Shown here in pieces: positions 16,476-24,709 of a stretch of DNA of 64,000 nucleotides. Position 1 is the first letter of the stretch. Each line of letters starts with the position of its first letter. Source of the DNA: Mucilaginibacter lappiensis (GTDB lineage Bacteria; Bacteroidota; Bacteroidia; Sphingobacteriales; Sphingobacteriaceae); NCBI RefSeq assembly GCF_900155965.1, contig NZ_FTMG01000004.1, positions 62,001-126,000 of the forward strand. Direction: 5' to 3'. The translations under genes and the position numbers were made by a program. The notes beneath the pieces were generated by a model that searched no databases, was not told where the DNA came from, and saw only the letters and a program-made list of their open reading frames with translations.

Positions 16476-17941
16476 GATGCTTTTTCCAGTTGATTTAGTT
16501 TAAACCGCTCTATCATCATAGCCGGTGCATGGTATAAAACCGACGCGGCTTTCCTGAGGCGTTTTACACTCGGTTTAAAAGGATTGCTCAACAGCTGCAC
16601 CAGGTTATGTTTAGCCAGGTGCGCATGATAGTTCTGATGCACATATTTGTGCAACTGTTTATAGTAAACTGGTTTAAAAGTATTGCTGAACATCAGCGCC
16701 ATCTCGTCAGAGTCGGTCCAGTTCGTTTTTTGTTGCAGATCGGCCTTAACTTTTTCGTAAAACAAGGTGCCGGGTAGCGGATACGAAACCGAGATACCAA
16801 TTTCATGTGGTAAAAGGCTGTTGATCATGTGGATGGTTTGCCTGATATCCTCCTTAGTTTCGCCCGGGTAGCCAAACTGTATAAAAAAGGATGGTTTTAT
16901 GCCATGCTTTTTCATCATTTGAGTAGCCGTATATATCTGTTGTATGGTAGTACCCTTATCCATGGCATCCAATATTTTCTGCGAACCGCTCTCGGCGCCT
17001 ATCCAAACATTATCGCAACCCGATGCTGCTAAAGCCACTACTGTTTCATCATCCAGTAACAGATCGGCCCGTGATTGCAGCTTGTACCTGAATTTCAGCC
17101 CCTCCTGCTTTGCCAATCTGGCAAATTCAATCACCCAGCCAGGTTTCAAGCCAAAAATATCATCACAAAACCAGATATGATCCATGTTGAACATCTCCTT
17201 CATCAGTTTCAGTTCCGTGATCACATTTTCAGGACTGCGCGAATTATAGCGGTTGCCGTAAATAGGTTTAGCGCACCAATTACATTTGAAAGGGCAACCA
17301 CGAGTGGTACCTACATTGAGCGAAAAATAACCTTTATGCTGTAGCCAACATTCGCGGTATGGCGCAACGTCAACCAAATCCCAGGCAGGTAAAGGCAAGC
17401 TATCCAGGTCTTTAAGTACCGGGCGACCCAGTGTTTTAACCGGTATGTTGTCCTGGAGATAAGCAAGGCCCTGTATGTGTGAAAAATCTTCTCCCCTTTT
17501 TATGGTGCTAATTAGTTCTAATAAGGTATGTTCAGCTTCGCCAATGATTACAAAATCAGCACCCTCGGCCAGGTATTCTTTAAAACGGTCGGTGGAATCT
17601 GAGCTGGAAACAATTACCGTACAGCCACGCTCCTTGGCCAGTTTGCACATGGCAAAAGCTGCCTCGCGCATATTGGTGAGGCACATTTTGGTGAGGTAAT
17701 TAAAACCATCGTCATAGATCACAAAAAAGCCGGGACGGGTTTTATCCAGCAGATCCGTAATCTCCAGCGGGGTATGTCTGAACATGGTATCAAAAAGCGA
17801 CACGCTATAATCATGCTGACGCATCAGCGAGGCGGCATACAAAGTGCCTAATGGTGGATATGGCTGTCCCTGCGCCCATTGCTTGGGATCAAAACGCAAA
17901 AAATAGGAATGCGTAAAAAGTATGTGATTTAACTGTTCCAT
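16472..17941 (-). CDS. B12-binding-type radical SAM enzyme
   Basis: The 489-residue protein has an N-terminal B12-binding-like domain (about 1-150, with PYPPLGTLYAASLM and ADFVIIGEAEHTLLELI). The radical SAM core binds a 4Fe-4S cluster through C216, C220 and C223 (TRGCPFKCNWC). This is the BchE/P-methylase-like class, which methylates or rearranges unreactive carbons. A C-terminal helical extension (about 400-489) is present. It starts 3 bp after the SPASM radical SAM gene and overlaps the methyltransferase, so all act in one pathway. The substrate is unknown. The cobalamin His motif was not clearly seen, so B12 use is by family only. Confidence 0.88.
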   Translation of the reverse strand: MEQLNHILFTHSYFLRFDPKQWAQGQPYPPLGTLYAASLMRQHDYSVSLFDTMFRHTPLEITDLLDKTRPGFFVIYDDGFNYLTKMCLTNMREAAFAMCKLAKERGCTVIVSSSDSTDRFKEYLAEGADFVIIGEAEHTLLELISTIKRGEDFSHIQGLAYLQDNIPVKTLGRPVLKDLDSLPLPAWDLVDVAPYRECWLQHKGYFSLNVGTTRGCPFKCNWCAKPIYGNRYNSRSPENVITELKLMKEMFNMDHIWFCDDIFGLKPGWVIEFARLAKQEGLKFRYKLQSRADLLLDDETVVALAASGCDNVWIGAESGSQKILDAMDKGTTIQQIYTATQMMKKHGIKPSFFIQFGYPGETKEDIRQTIHMINSLLPHEIGISVSYPLPGTLFYEKVKADLQQKTNWTDSDEMALMFSNTFKPVYYKQLHKYVHQNYHAHLAKHNLVQLLSNPFKPSVKRLRKAASVLYHAPAMMIERFKLNQLEKAS

Positions 17942-17944
17942 AGA

Positions 17945-18994
17945 TTAAGCTACACTGGTTAATGGCGACAGGTTAAGCGAGCAAACGCATTTTACACAGG
18001 TAGGATGCCCGGAGGTATCCAATGCCTTGCGGAAAGCGATAGCCTCGTTGCTATTGATGATCTGTTTAAGCGGGGTATCCCTGATATTGCCCATGCTTTC
18101 CATAAAAAAGCATGGCCGTACAGCGCCATCGGCTTCTACTACTGTTGATACCCAGGGGGCATTACATTTTTTAAAAGGAAAGGCGTTTAGGCCATAAAAA
18201 GCGGCGTAATAGTGATAAATGTCCCTGATCTTCTCCCTGCTTTCAGCAATAAAGCGATTATCAAATTCGGCGGCGTATTCGGTTATCAGGCAATTGGTCA
18301 CCTCGTTTAATTCGGGCAGTTCGCGCTCTGCTATCAGTATTTCATCCTGACGTGGCTCTTCCCAGGCCTGCTGGCGGTTAAATGCATGACTGCTTACATC
18401 GGCTGGTAAAAAACTCACCTGGTCGAGCCCCATTTTTTTTGATTCGGCAATAATAGCCGGCCAGTTATGGTAATTGAGCCTATGTATCACTGTACGACCG
18501 GTAATGCGATAAGCCGGGTTTAGTTTTTTAATATGCTCCACCCCTTCCTTAAGCTTACGAAAGGCATTCGGGATGTTCCGGATGGCATCGTGCAGGGGCT
18601 CATCCCCATCTAAGGAAACAATGAGGTCGTCAACCCAGGTCAATAGCTGTTCCGCATTACTTTTTATAGATAAGCCGGTGGTCAGCAGTGTTACTTTGAT
18701 ACCTGCATTTTTAAGGATGCGGCACAGCACAAAGAAATTGGTGTTCAATAATGCTTCACCGCCAGACATGAGTACCTGTTTGGTGCCCAGTTGTTTTAGG
18801 GATGTCAATAAACCGCTGATGTCTGCCTCTGTTAATTGCTTCAGATTCTTATTATCCTTCCAGATATCACACATCACACAACGGCAATTACAGGCGCTGT
18901 GAGGCATTAATATTACAATTGGTAATGCTGATATCCTGTGTGTTTGCAGCGTGCGGTAGCGCTTAAAAGTATCATATAACGACTGGCCTGACAT
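17945..18994 (-). CDS. Radical SAM/SPASM-domain protein
   Basis: The 349-residue protein has the radical SAM cluster motif at C35, C39 and C42 (HSACNCRCVMCDIWKD). VLMSGGEALLN matches the SAM-binding GGE motif, and the TIM-barrel core continues through DLIVSLDGDEPLHD. The C-terminal region carries extra cysteines (FKKCNAPW, VRPCFF and PTCVKCVCSLN), consistent with a SPASM or twitch auxiliary iron-sulphur domain. Such enzymes modify peptides, sugars or cofactors. It lies between two B12-type radical SAM genes in one operon. The substrate is unknown. Confidence 0.88.
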   Translation of the reverse strand: MSGQSLYDTFKRYRTLQTHRISALPIVILMPHSACNCRCVMCDIWKDNKNLKQLTEADISGLLTSLKQLGTKQVLMSGGEALLNTNFFVLCRILKNAGIKVTLLTTGLSIKSNAEQLLTWVDDLIVSLDGDEPLHDAIRNIPNAFRKLKEGVEHIKKLNPAYRITGRTVIHRLNYHNWPAIIAESKKMGLDQVSFLPADVSSHAFNRQQAWEEPRQDEILIAERELPELNEVTNCLITEYAAEFDNRFIAESREKIRDIYHYYAAFYGLNAFPFKKCNAPWVSTVVEADGAVRPCFFMESMGNIRDTPLKQIINSNEAIAFRKALDTSGHPTCVKCVCSLNLSPLTSVA

Positions 18995-19025
18995 AACTAA
19001 GGTTTCCTTTAAATCTTAAAAACAA

Positions 19026-20534
19026 TTAAAAACCCTGGATCTCCGGCTGGCGGTATTTCCAGAACCTTTGCAGTAGTTTTATTTCGTATGGGTACTTGTA
19101 TAGGTTTGTTTTATAACGCAGGCTCGACAAGAGCTTAATTGATTTCCGCTTGAGCTCATTCATCCTGATATCGGTAACGGTAGGATAAACCCCATTCAGT
19201 ACGGTTTCAAAATTCCTGATCTTATCTATCATTTCTGGTTTAATCCAGGGTGTTAGTGGATTCTTGCGCAGGTCAAAGCTTTCCCAGGCCGGGCTTATCC
19301 AGTCTTCTAGTATTTGAGGGTATGCAAAACCCTGCTCCTGAACCTGTTTAAATAGTTCTGATCCCTCTGTGGGCACCGGTGTATAGGTGTAAATAACAAT
19401 CTCGGTTTTAGGATTAACGGCCTTTACCTGCTTAATAAAATTGATCTCGAAATCTATCTGCTTCTGCACTTGCTCTGGCGTTGCCGCTGGCATGCCTAAT
19501 ACAAAAGAATATTCGGGAATGATGTCAAATTTCTTCATGCGTTCCGCAAAGCGTATGATCTGCGCGCCGGTTTGTGTGCCACCCTTATCCATCTGCCCCA
19601 GGATCTCATCATTGCCGCTTTCGGCGCCGAAGAAAATACATTTGCAGCCCGATTCACGGATGATCTCCAGCGATGAATCCTTAAACTTATCCATGGTATC
19701 GATGCGCGCCATGCCCCACCAGGTCATATTTTCGGGCTTAATGAGTTTGGAGAAATCTACCGCGCGTTTTTCAGATACAAAAAAATTATTGTCGTGAAAT
19801 TCAATGGCATCTGCGCCCCATTTATCTTTAATGTATTTAACATCCTTATAAACCGTTTGTGCCGATTTGGCTTTCCAGCGGGCTTCATAAATGGGAACCA
19901 CCGCGCAAAAAGAGCAGGTAAAAGGACAACCTATGCTGGAATGATAAGCCATAGTATGTTCGCCCAGGTAGGTTTTACCCAGGAATTTACCCAAAGGATA
20001 AAAGTTATTTAACTTATCATAAGGTAATGGCGGCAGCGAATCCTGATCCAAAAGATCCTCTTTGATAGTTTTGGTTATTTTACCATCGGCTTTGTAGATC
20101 AGGTTTTTGATAAACTCGTAGGGTTTACTGTTTTCCAAGGCATCTATCAGCAAGGGAAAAGCATTATCGCCGGGACCGTTGATGATAAAATCAACATACT
20201 TGGAATCCAAAACCACTTTGGGCTGGTTGGAAGGGAAATATCCTCCCCAGATCATCGTAGTATACGGATATTTTATTTTGATAGCTTTGGCTATTTCAAT
20301 GGCTTGCTTTAACTGTGGGCCAGGCATCACGGTGAAACCGAGGTAGCCGTATTCGCCGGTTCGTAAATAGCTTTCTATTTTCTCCATCGGGTCGGCTTCA
20401 CAGTTACCATCAATAATGGCCCATTCATACTTTCCTTCTATGGAGGCGGCGATATTTAAAATAGAATTGGGTATACGGTATTTAGCTATAGCACTTCGGG
20501 GGTTAAACAGTATTACCTTATTAATTTTTGCCAT
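19026..20534 (-). CDS. B12-binding-type radical SAM enzyme, first gene of the operon
   Basis: The 502-residue protein has an N-terminal B12-binding-like domain (about 1-150, with GYLGFTVMPGPQLKQAIEIA and MIWGGYFPSNQP). Its radical SAM motif is at C203, C207 and C210 (SSIGCPFTCSFCAVV), with the core continuing through IFFGAESGNDEILGQMDKGG. It is divergent from the methyltransferase at 20747 with a 212-bp gap and leads the four-gene minus-strand operon ending at 15654. No obvious cobalamin DxHxxG motif was found, so B12 may bind base-off or be absent. Its paralogue at 16472 is clearly diverged in sequence. Confidence 0.88.
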   Translation of the reverse strand: MAKINKVILFNPRSAIAKYRIPNSILNIAASIEGKYEWAIIDGNCEADPMEKIESYLRTGEYGYLGFTVMPGPQLKQAIEIAKAIKIKYPYTTMIWGGYFPSNQPKVVLDSKYVDFIINGPGDNAFPLLIDALENSKPYEFIKNLIYKADGKITKTIKEDLLDQDSLPPLPYDKLNNFYPLGKFLGKTYLGEHTMAYHSSIGCPFTCSFCAVVPIYEARWKAKSAQTVYKDVKYIKDKWGADAIEFHDNNFFVSEKRAVDFSKLIKPENMTWWGMARIDTMDKFKDSSLEIIRESGCKCIFFGAESGNDEILGQMDKGGTQTGAQIIRFAERMKKFDIIPEYSFVLGMPAATPEQVQKQIDFEINFIKQVKAVNPKTEIVIYTYTPVPTEGSELFKQVQEQGFAYPQILEDWISPAWESFDLRKNPLTPWIKPEMIDKIRNFETVLNGVYPTVTDIRMNELKRKSIKLLSSLRYKTNLYKYPYEIKLLQRFWKYRQPEIQGF

Positions 20535-20587
20535 ACATATTTATTCTTGACGCATGAATACTTAAAAAACGGATTCTTTTTACGATA

Positions 20588-20613
20588 AGCGATGGGCTTT
20601 TACCCCCATCGCT
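20588..20613. promoter_or_regulatory. Hairpin in divergent intergenic region
   Basis: The arms agcgatggg and cccatcgct (9 bp, perfect) surround an 8-nt loop, 54 bp upstream of the radical SAM start and 134 bp upstream of the methyltransferase start. It could be an operator or leader hairpin for the minus-strand operon. There is no T-run, so it is not a clear terminator. Confidence 0.4.
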
Positions 20614-20746
20614 ACACAACCCTAAATCATAAAAATTATAAACCGTTCATTATACAATACGCTGGGTTTTATGTGGTGGTTGCCTGGGAGAGCAATAAAA
20701 AAAGCACAAGCAACCCCGGGCCGGTTTACACCGTATTGTTATAAAG

Positions 20747-21496
20747 ATGAATACCATGCTGGCAACCATAAAAAACTACTTACAAAAGAAAAGATCATTA
20801 GCCGCAGTAACAGAAAAAAGCGCGACGGAGGCGTATGACATATGGGCCGGGAGCTATGACAGCCAACCAGATAACCTGATGCTGCATTTGGATGGTCAGC
20901 TGTTTTCGCAGCTCATCAATAATGTTGATATCAAAAACAAACAGGTAGCCGATATTGGCTGCGGAACCGGCCGACATTGGTCCTTGCTATTTAGTAAAGC
21001 GCCCGGCACGTTAACCGGGTTTGATGTATCCGGTGGGATGCTTAAAAAACTCAATGAAAAATACCCGCGGGCCCATACCCACATGATTACCAATAATTTG
21101 TTTTCCGCAATTCCCGACGAAAGCTATGATGTGATCATATCTACCCTTACCGTGGCTCATATTGAAGATATAGATGAGGCTATGCAGGCCTGGGGCCGTT
21201 TGTTAAAAAGCGGTGGCGAACTGATCATTACCGATTTTCATCCGCATATACTGGCATCTGGCGGTAAACGGACATTTAAGCACAACAACTCCGTGATGGC
21301 CGTGCGCAACTATGTACATCCCATTTACACCATTAAAGACGCTTTGTTCCGGAATAATTTTCAGCTGCTTCTACAGGAAGAGATCAAAATAGATGAAAGC
21401 ATGAAGCCTTTTTATACCAAACAAAATGCCCTGCATGTGTATGAAAAATATAAAGGTTTTCCGGTGATCTATGGCATTCATTTAAAAAAGGGATAA
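20747..21496 (+). CDS. Class I SAM-dependent methyltransferase
   Basis: The 249-residue protein has SAM motif I KQVADIGCGTGRHWSLL (about residues 64-80), then GTLTGFDVSGGML, the acidic post-I strand. It continues with SYDVIISTLTVAHI and GELIITDFHP, all standard for ubiquinone/menaquinone-type or small-molecule methyltransferases. Its stop overlaps the amidohydrolase start (TAATG), so the two are coupled. Together they face the radical SAM operon across a shared divergent promoter region, which suggests one pathway. The acceptor is unknown. Confidence 0.88.
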   Translation: MNTMLATIKNYLQKKRSLAAVTEKSATEAYDIWAGSYDSQPDNLMLHLDGQLFSQLINNVDIKNKQVADIGCGTGRHWSLLFSKAPGTLTGFDVSGGMLKKLNEKYPRAHTHMITNNLFSAIPDESYDVIISTLTVAHIEDIDEAMQAWGRLLKSGGELIITDFHPHILASGGKRTFKHNNSVMAVRNYVHPIYTIKDALFRNNFQLLLQEEIKIDESMKPFYTKQNALHVYEKYKGFPVIYGIHLKKG

Positions 21497-22668
21497 TGAT
21501 ACTCCATGGGCTGCGAATGGCCGATGACGGGCAAAGTATAAACGTCAGGATCAATAAAGGTAAAATTGATGAGGTGACACCCGAGCCAATTACAGAGGGC
21601 TCCGCTGATTTGCAGCTACGTTTTGATAACGCCATGATCTTTCCCGGACTGATCAACTCGCATGATCATCTTGATTTTAACCTTTTCCCTCAGTTGGGTA
21701 ACCGTATTTATAAAAATTATACGGAATGGGGCGCCTATATTCATCAGCAATATAAATCCGAGATAAACCATGTATTGCGAGTGCCCGCTCCGCTGCGCAT
21801 CCGCTGGGGCATATACAAAAACCTGCTTTGCGGGGTTACAACTGTTGTTAATCATGGCGAGCCACTGGCTCTTGATGATACGTTGATCACTGTTTTTGAA
21901 GAAACGCATGATCTGCACTCCGTTGGCTTTGAAAAACTATGGTGGCTCAAATTAAATAACCCATCGAAACGGCATTTGCCTGTAGCTATACATATTGGTG
22001 AGGGTACCGATGATGTAGCATCAACAGAAATTGACAGCCTCATCCGCTGGAATAAATGGCGCCGGCCCTTAATTGGTATACATGCGGTTGCCATGAACGG
22101 CACGCAGGCCTCCAATTTTAAAGGAATCGTCTGGTGCCCCGAATCCAACTATTATTTGCTCAATAAGACGGCTCCTGTTCACCAGCTAAAACAAAATACC
22201 ACTATTTTATTCGGTACCGACTCTACCCTTACCGGTAACTGGAACATATGGGATCATATGGCCATGGCCCGTAAAACGGGCTTGCTTACCGATGAGGAAT
22301 TATATCAATCCCTGAATAGCAACGCGGCAAAAGTATGGCAGATGAACACTGGTAGTATCAGCATAGGAATGAATGCCGACCTGGTGATAGCCCGCAGAAA
22401 AGACGAGGTAACCAGAATGCGTTCTTTTTACGGCCTTACCCCTGCTGATTTGCTCCTAGTGATGCACCAGGGTAATATCCGCCTGTTTGATCAGGAGTTG
22501 TTACCGCAACTGGCGCCGGGATTAAAAGGTCGTGGTTTTAGCCTGATCAGGATAGAAAAAACTTATAAATATGTGGAAGGTAACCTGGGTGAATTGATGG
22601 GACAAATTCATTCGTATCTACCCGAATTTAATTTTCCGCTTGAATTTATGGATCATCAAATATTTTAA
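21496..22668 (+). CDS. Amidohydrolase-superfamily metal-dependent hydrolase
   Basis: The 390-residue protein has the amidohydrolase metal motif HxH at H56 and H58 (LINSHDHLDFNLF), a further His in GIHAVAMNG and the catalytic Asp in LFGTDSTLTGNWNIWDH. A small N-terminal and C-terminal composite beta-domain (SIGMNADLVIARRK) frames the barrel. This is the layout of the chlorohydrolase, guanine deaminase or cytosine deaminase branch. It would hydrolyse or deaminate a heterocycle or amide made or modified by the neighbouring enzymes. The length is slightly shorter than many deaminases. The exact reaction is unknown. Confidence 0.84.
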   Translation: MILHGLRMADDGQSINVRINKGKIDEVTPEPITEGSADLQLRFDNAMIFPGLINSHDHLDFNLFPQLGNRIYKNYTEWGAYIHQQYKSEINHVLRVPAPLRIRWGIYKNLLCGVTTVVNHGEPLALDDTLITVFEETHDLHSVGFEKLWWLKLNNPSKRHLPVAIHIGEGTDDVASTEIDSLIRWNKWRRPLIGIHAVAMNGTQASNFKGIVWCPESNYYLLNKTAPVHQLKQNTTILFGTDSTLTGNWNIWDHMAMARKTGLLTDEELYQSLNSNAAKVWQMNTGSISIGMNADLVIARRKDEVTRMRSFYGLTPADLLLVMHQGNIRLFDQELLPQLAPGLKGRGFSLIRIEKTYKYVEGNLGELMGQIHSYLPEFNFPLEFMDHQIF

Positions 22669-22714
22669 AAGGTGAGTGAAACAGTAATAAAAATATAAAG
22701 CCTGGGAGGTGCGA

Positions 22715-22908
22715 TTCCCCTCTTGAGAGAGTAATAGCCCATGAGTAGACATAGTACATCAATAATATCACAAAAGGCGGGGCTGTCACCCTGAGCATCG
22801 TCGAAGGGCGTGCGTAGAGGCCTGCCCACCATGCTTCGACGGTGCTCAGCATGACACCCTTTTTAGGCAAATGTCTAATGATGGGCTATTACTCTCTCAA
22901 GAGGGGAA
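22715..22908. repeat. Nested inverted-repeat element with 28-bp perfect arms
   Basis: The outer arms at 22715-22742 and 22881-22908 are perfect inverted copies over 28 bp (they include gagagagtaatagcccat). Inside lies a second pair, tagacat (22745-22751) with atgtcta (22871-22877). The innermost is an imperfect pair built on tgagcatcgtcgaagg and cttcgacggtgctcag. It fills the gap between the amidohydrolase and the next glycosyltransferase. The layered structure suggests insertion of one palindromic element into another, or a BIME-like unit. Confidence 0.85.
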
Positions 22909-22944
22909 CATGGAATCTTTCAAAAGTTTCAAATATTCTAAAAG

Positions 22945-24093
22945 ATGATAAAGCTGGTTGATCTTACTTATTATGCGCATATCAACTATACTCATGCCAG
23001 CCAGGTGACGGAGAATCATTCCCCTGCCCTGGCTTTTGCGCCTTATCTCATCAGTAAAATCGATTTTAGCTTTGTAAAGCATACCGCGTTTGAAGAGCAT
23101 GTTGTTATGGATGGTGTACCTTATCATTTTTTTAAAGGTAGCAATCGCTTTTGGTCTGTAACTTTAAAAACGCACCAGTACATCAAAAAGCTGAAGCCTG
23201 ATATTGTATTGGTGCAGGGATTTATTTTCCCACTACAGGTTATTTTCCTGCGGCTATTCTGTGGTAAAGGTTTCAAAATTATGATCCAGCACCATGGTGG
23301 ACTACCTTTCAACGGGGTTAAAGGCTGGCTGCAAAAATTGGCTTGTAGCTTTGCTGATGCCTTTATTTTCACGGCGGCCGGTAATGCCGGGATCTGGAAA
23401 AGAAAAAACATCATCCGGCAGGATGCGCCCATATTTGAACTACTGGAAGCATCTACCCATTTTAAACAGCAGGACAAGCAAATAAGTAAGGCACGCACCC
23501 AAATGACTGGCGAAACCAATCTTTTATGGGTAGGCAGATTAAATGCCAATAAAGATCCCATCACTGTTTTGCTGGGCTTTATGCAGTACCTGAAAATAAA
23601 ACCATCGGCAAAATTGTACATGATCTATCAAAGTGATGATATGATCAATGAGGTAATGGCATTGTTTGCCTCTAATAAGTTGCTGGCAAACGCGGTGGTA
23701 CTGGTGGGCCGTGTTGCTAACCACGAGTTACCTTATTGGTACAGCGCGGCTGATTTCTACATCTCGGGCAGTCATAAAGAAGGCAGCGGTTATGCCCTGT
23801 TGGAAGCTATGGCCTGTGGCTGCATTCCGCTGGTCACCGATATTCCCCCCTATCAAAAAATAACCGGCAGTGGTCAATGCGGCTTTTTATATCCCTCCGG
23901 CGATGCGAATGCTTTGGCCCGATTGCTTTACACGGTGAATAACGCGGATAAAAAAAAGCTTTCTGACGATACCTTAATTTATTTTCATCAAAACCTCACT
24001 TTTAAAAATATCGCTGATGATCTGGTGAATATCTGCTGGCAAGTAATGGCCAAATCTACTAACATTGCGCCCATTCAAGCGAAGGACGCGTGA
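22945..24093 (+). CDS. Family 4 glycosyltransferase
   Basis: The 382-residue GT-B protein shows FKIMIQHHGGLPFNGVKGWL in the acceptor half. The donor half has LLWVGRLNANKDPITVLLGF, YISGSHKEGSGYALLEAMAC (the GT4 E-x7-E region) and GCIPLVTDIPPYQKI. It stands alone on the plus strand between two repeat clusters. The last residues (about PIQAKDA) are encoded by a direct repeat unit found again 297 bp downstream, so the native C-terminus may have been altered by repeat insertion. The sugar is unknown. Confidence 0.87.
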   Translation: MIKLVDLTYYAHINYTHASQVTENHSPALAFAPYLISKIDFSFVKHTAFEEHVVMDGVPYHFFKGSNRFWSVTLKTHQYIKKLKPDIVLVQGFIFPLQVIFLRLFCGKGFKIMIQHHGGLPFNGVKGWLQKLACSFADAFIFTAAGNAGIWKRKNIIRQDAPIFELLEASTHFKQQDKQISKARTQMTGETNLLWVGRLNANKDPITVLLGFMQYLKIKPSAKLYMIYQSDDMINEVMALFASNKLLANAVVLVGRVANHELPYWYSAADFYISGSHKEGSGYALLEAMACGCIPLVTDIPPYQKITGSGQCGFLYPSGDANALARLLYTVNNADKKKLSDDTLIYFHQNLTFKNIADDLVNICWQVMAKSTNIAPIQAKDA

Positions 24094-24110
24094 ACTGCCT
24101 GAAAAAAACA

Positions 24111-24196
24111 CGTCATTGCGAGGTACGAAGCAATCCCCGATGGGCAGAGTCGCTCTGTATAGCATAGAAATTGCTTCGTACCTTACAGCAATGACG
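24111..24196. repeat. Palindromic repeat, cgtcattgcgaggtacgaag type
   Basis: The left arm (24111-24134) and right arm (24170-24196) are inverted copies around ggtacgaagcaat/attgcttcgtacc, with a 3-nt length difference. Their outer parts give cgtcattgc and gcaatgacg. Similar elements are familiar as dispersed repeats in Sphingobacteriaceae genomes. No gene was found within it. Confidence 0.7.
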
Positions 24197-24254
24197 CGTT
24201 GAATAAAAGCTTCGTTCACTTTCCGTCTCGGAGAGGGTGGTCCAGCGTTTTTTA

Positions 24255-24356
24255 GCGCAAGTCTTGTGTGGTTGCCGTTGCGTTGATGACTTGTGCTAAT
24301 GAGCAAGATGATTTCACAAGTCATCAACCTACAATGCTATAACACAAGACTTGCGC
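24255..24356. repeat. Doubly nested palindrome
   Basis: The outer arms gcgcaagtcttgtgt (24255-24269) and acacaagacttgcgc (24342-24356) are perfect 15-bp inverted copies. The inner arms gttgatgacttgtg (24282-24295) and cacaagtcatcaac (24315-24328) are perfect 14-bp copies. This can form a cruciform or a stable RNA fold. Confidence 0.75.
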
Positions 24357-24400
24357 CAATAATGGGGTAGTTCAAGCGAAGGACACTTGAAGTAGCTATA

Positions 24401-24516
24401 AAAGTGGGTTTACATATAAACTCACTTATTGTTCTGTAATTTTATATAAAAATTTGATTATTAATTATTTATATAAATATTAATCATGAAAAGTGTAAAC
24501 CATGTAAACCCACTTT
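24401..24516. repeat. Inverted repeat pair with 15-bp arms and AT-rich loop
   Basis: Perfect 15-bp arms (aaagtgggtttacat at 24401-24415 and its inverse at 24502-24516) enclose an AT-rich 86-bp centre with no ORF. On the plus strand the right arm is followed by T residues, so it might also act as a weak terminator for the glycosyltransferase gene at 22945. Confidence 0.6.
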
Positions 24517-24563
24517 TTTTGTCTTCTTAGGGTCTCCTGAGAGACACACCGAGTAGAGTAATT

Positions 24564-24682
24564 ATGTCATTTCGAACGAGGTACGAGGAGAAATCTTTTA
24601 CGACCTGCATAATAGGTATACTTAGCGAAAAAGATTTCTCCTCACCCCATCCTCGGTCACCCCATGTTCGTCGAAATGACAT
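24564..24682. repeat. Long imperfect palindrome, gtcatttcgaacgaggtacg type
   Basis: The left arm 24564-24599 and right arm 24629-24682 pair through atgtcatttcgaacga / tcgtcgaaatgacat and gaggagaaatctttt / aaaagatttctcctc. The right arm carries an extra segment. With its neighbours it completes a repeat cluster that occupies the whole 616-bp gap between two convergent glycosyltransferase genes; no other gene is seen there. Confidence 0.7.
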
Positions 24683-24709
24683 TCGGTTTAGTTAAATAAA
24701 TGATTCTTG

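Larger units (their letters stand above)
24074..24384 (+). repeat. Direct repeat ttcaagcgaaggac flanking palindromic units
   Basis: The 14-bp word ttcaagcgaaggac occurs at 24074-24087, inside the 3-prime end of the glycosyltransferase gene, and again at 24371-24384. Between the two copies lie two palindromic units. The arrangement resembles a target duplication or a composite repeat boundary. Confidence 0.6.

Noticed and set aside
22646-22870. 74-residue minus-strand reading frame over the 28-bp-arm repeat
   Set aside because: The frame arises from the palindromic element itself and has no gene-like context; it is better described as repeat DNA.
23124-23621. 165-residue minus-strand reading frame
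   Set aside because: It is antisense to the glycosyltransferase gene at 22945; composition and lack of motifs indicate a shadow.
24074-24682. CRISPR array
   Set aside because: The repeats are different palindromes of unequal length and spacing, not a single repeat alternating with unique spacers, and no cas gene is nearby.
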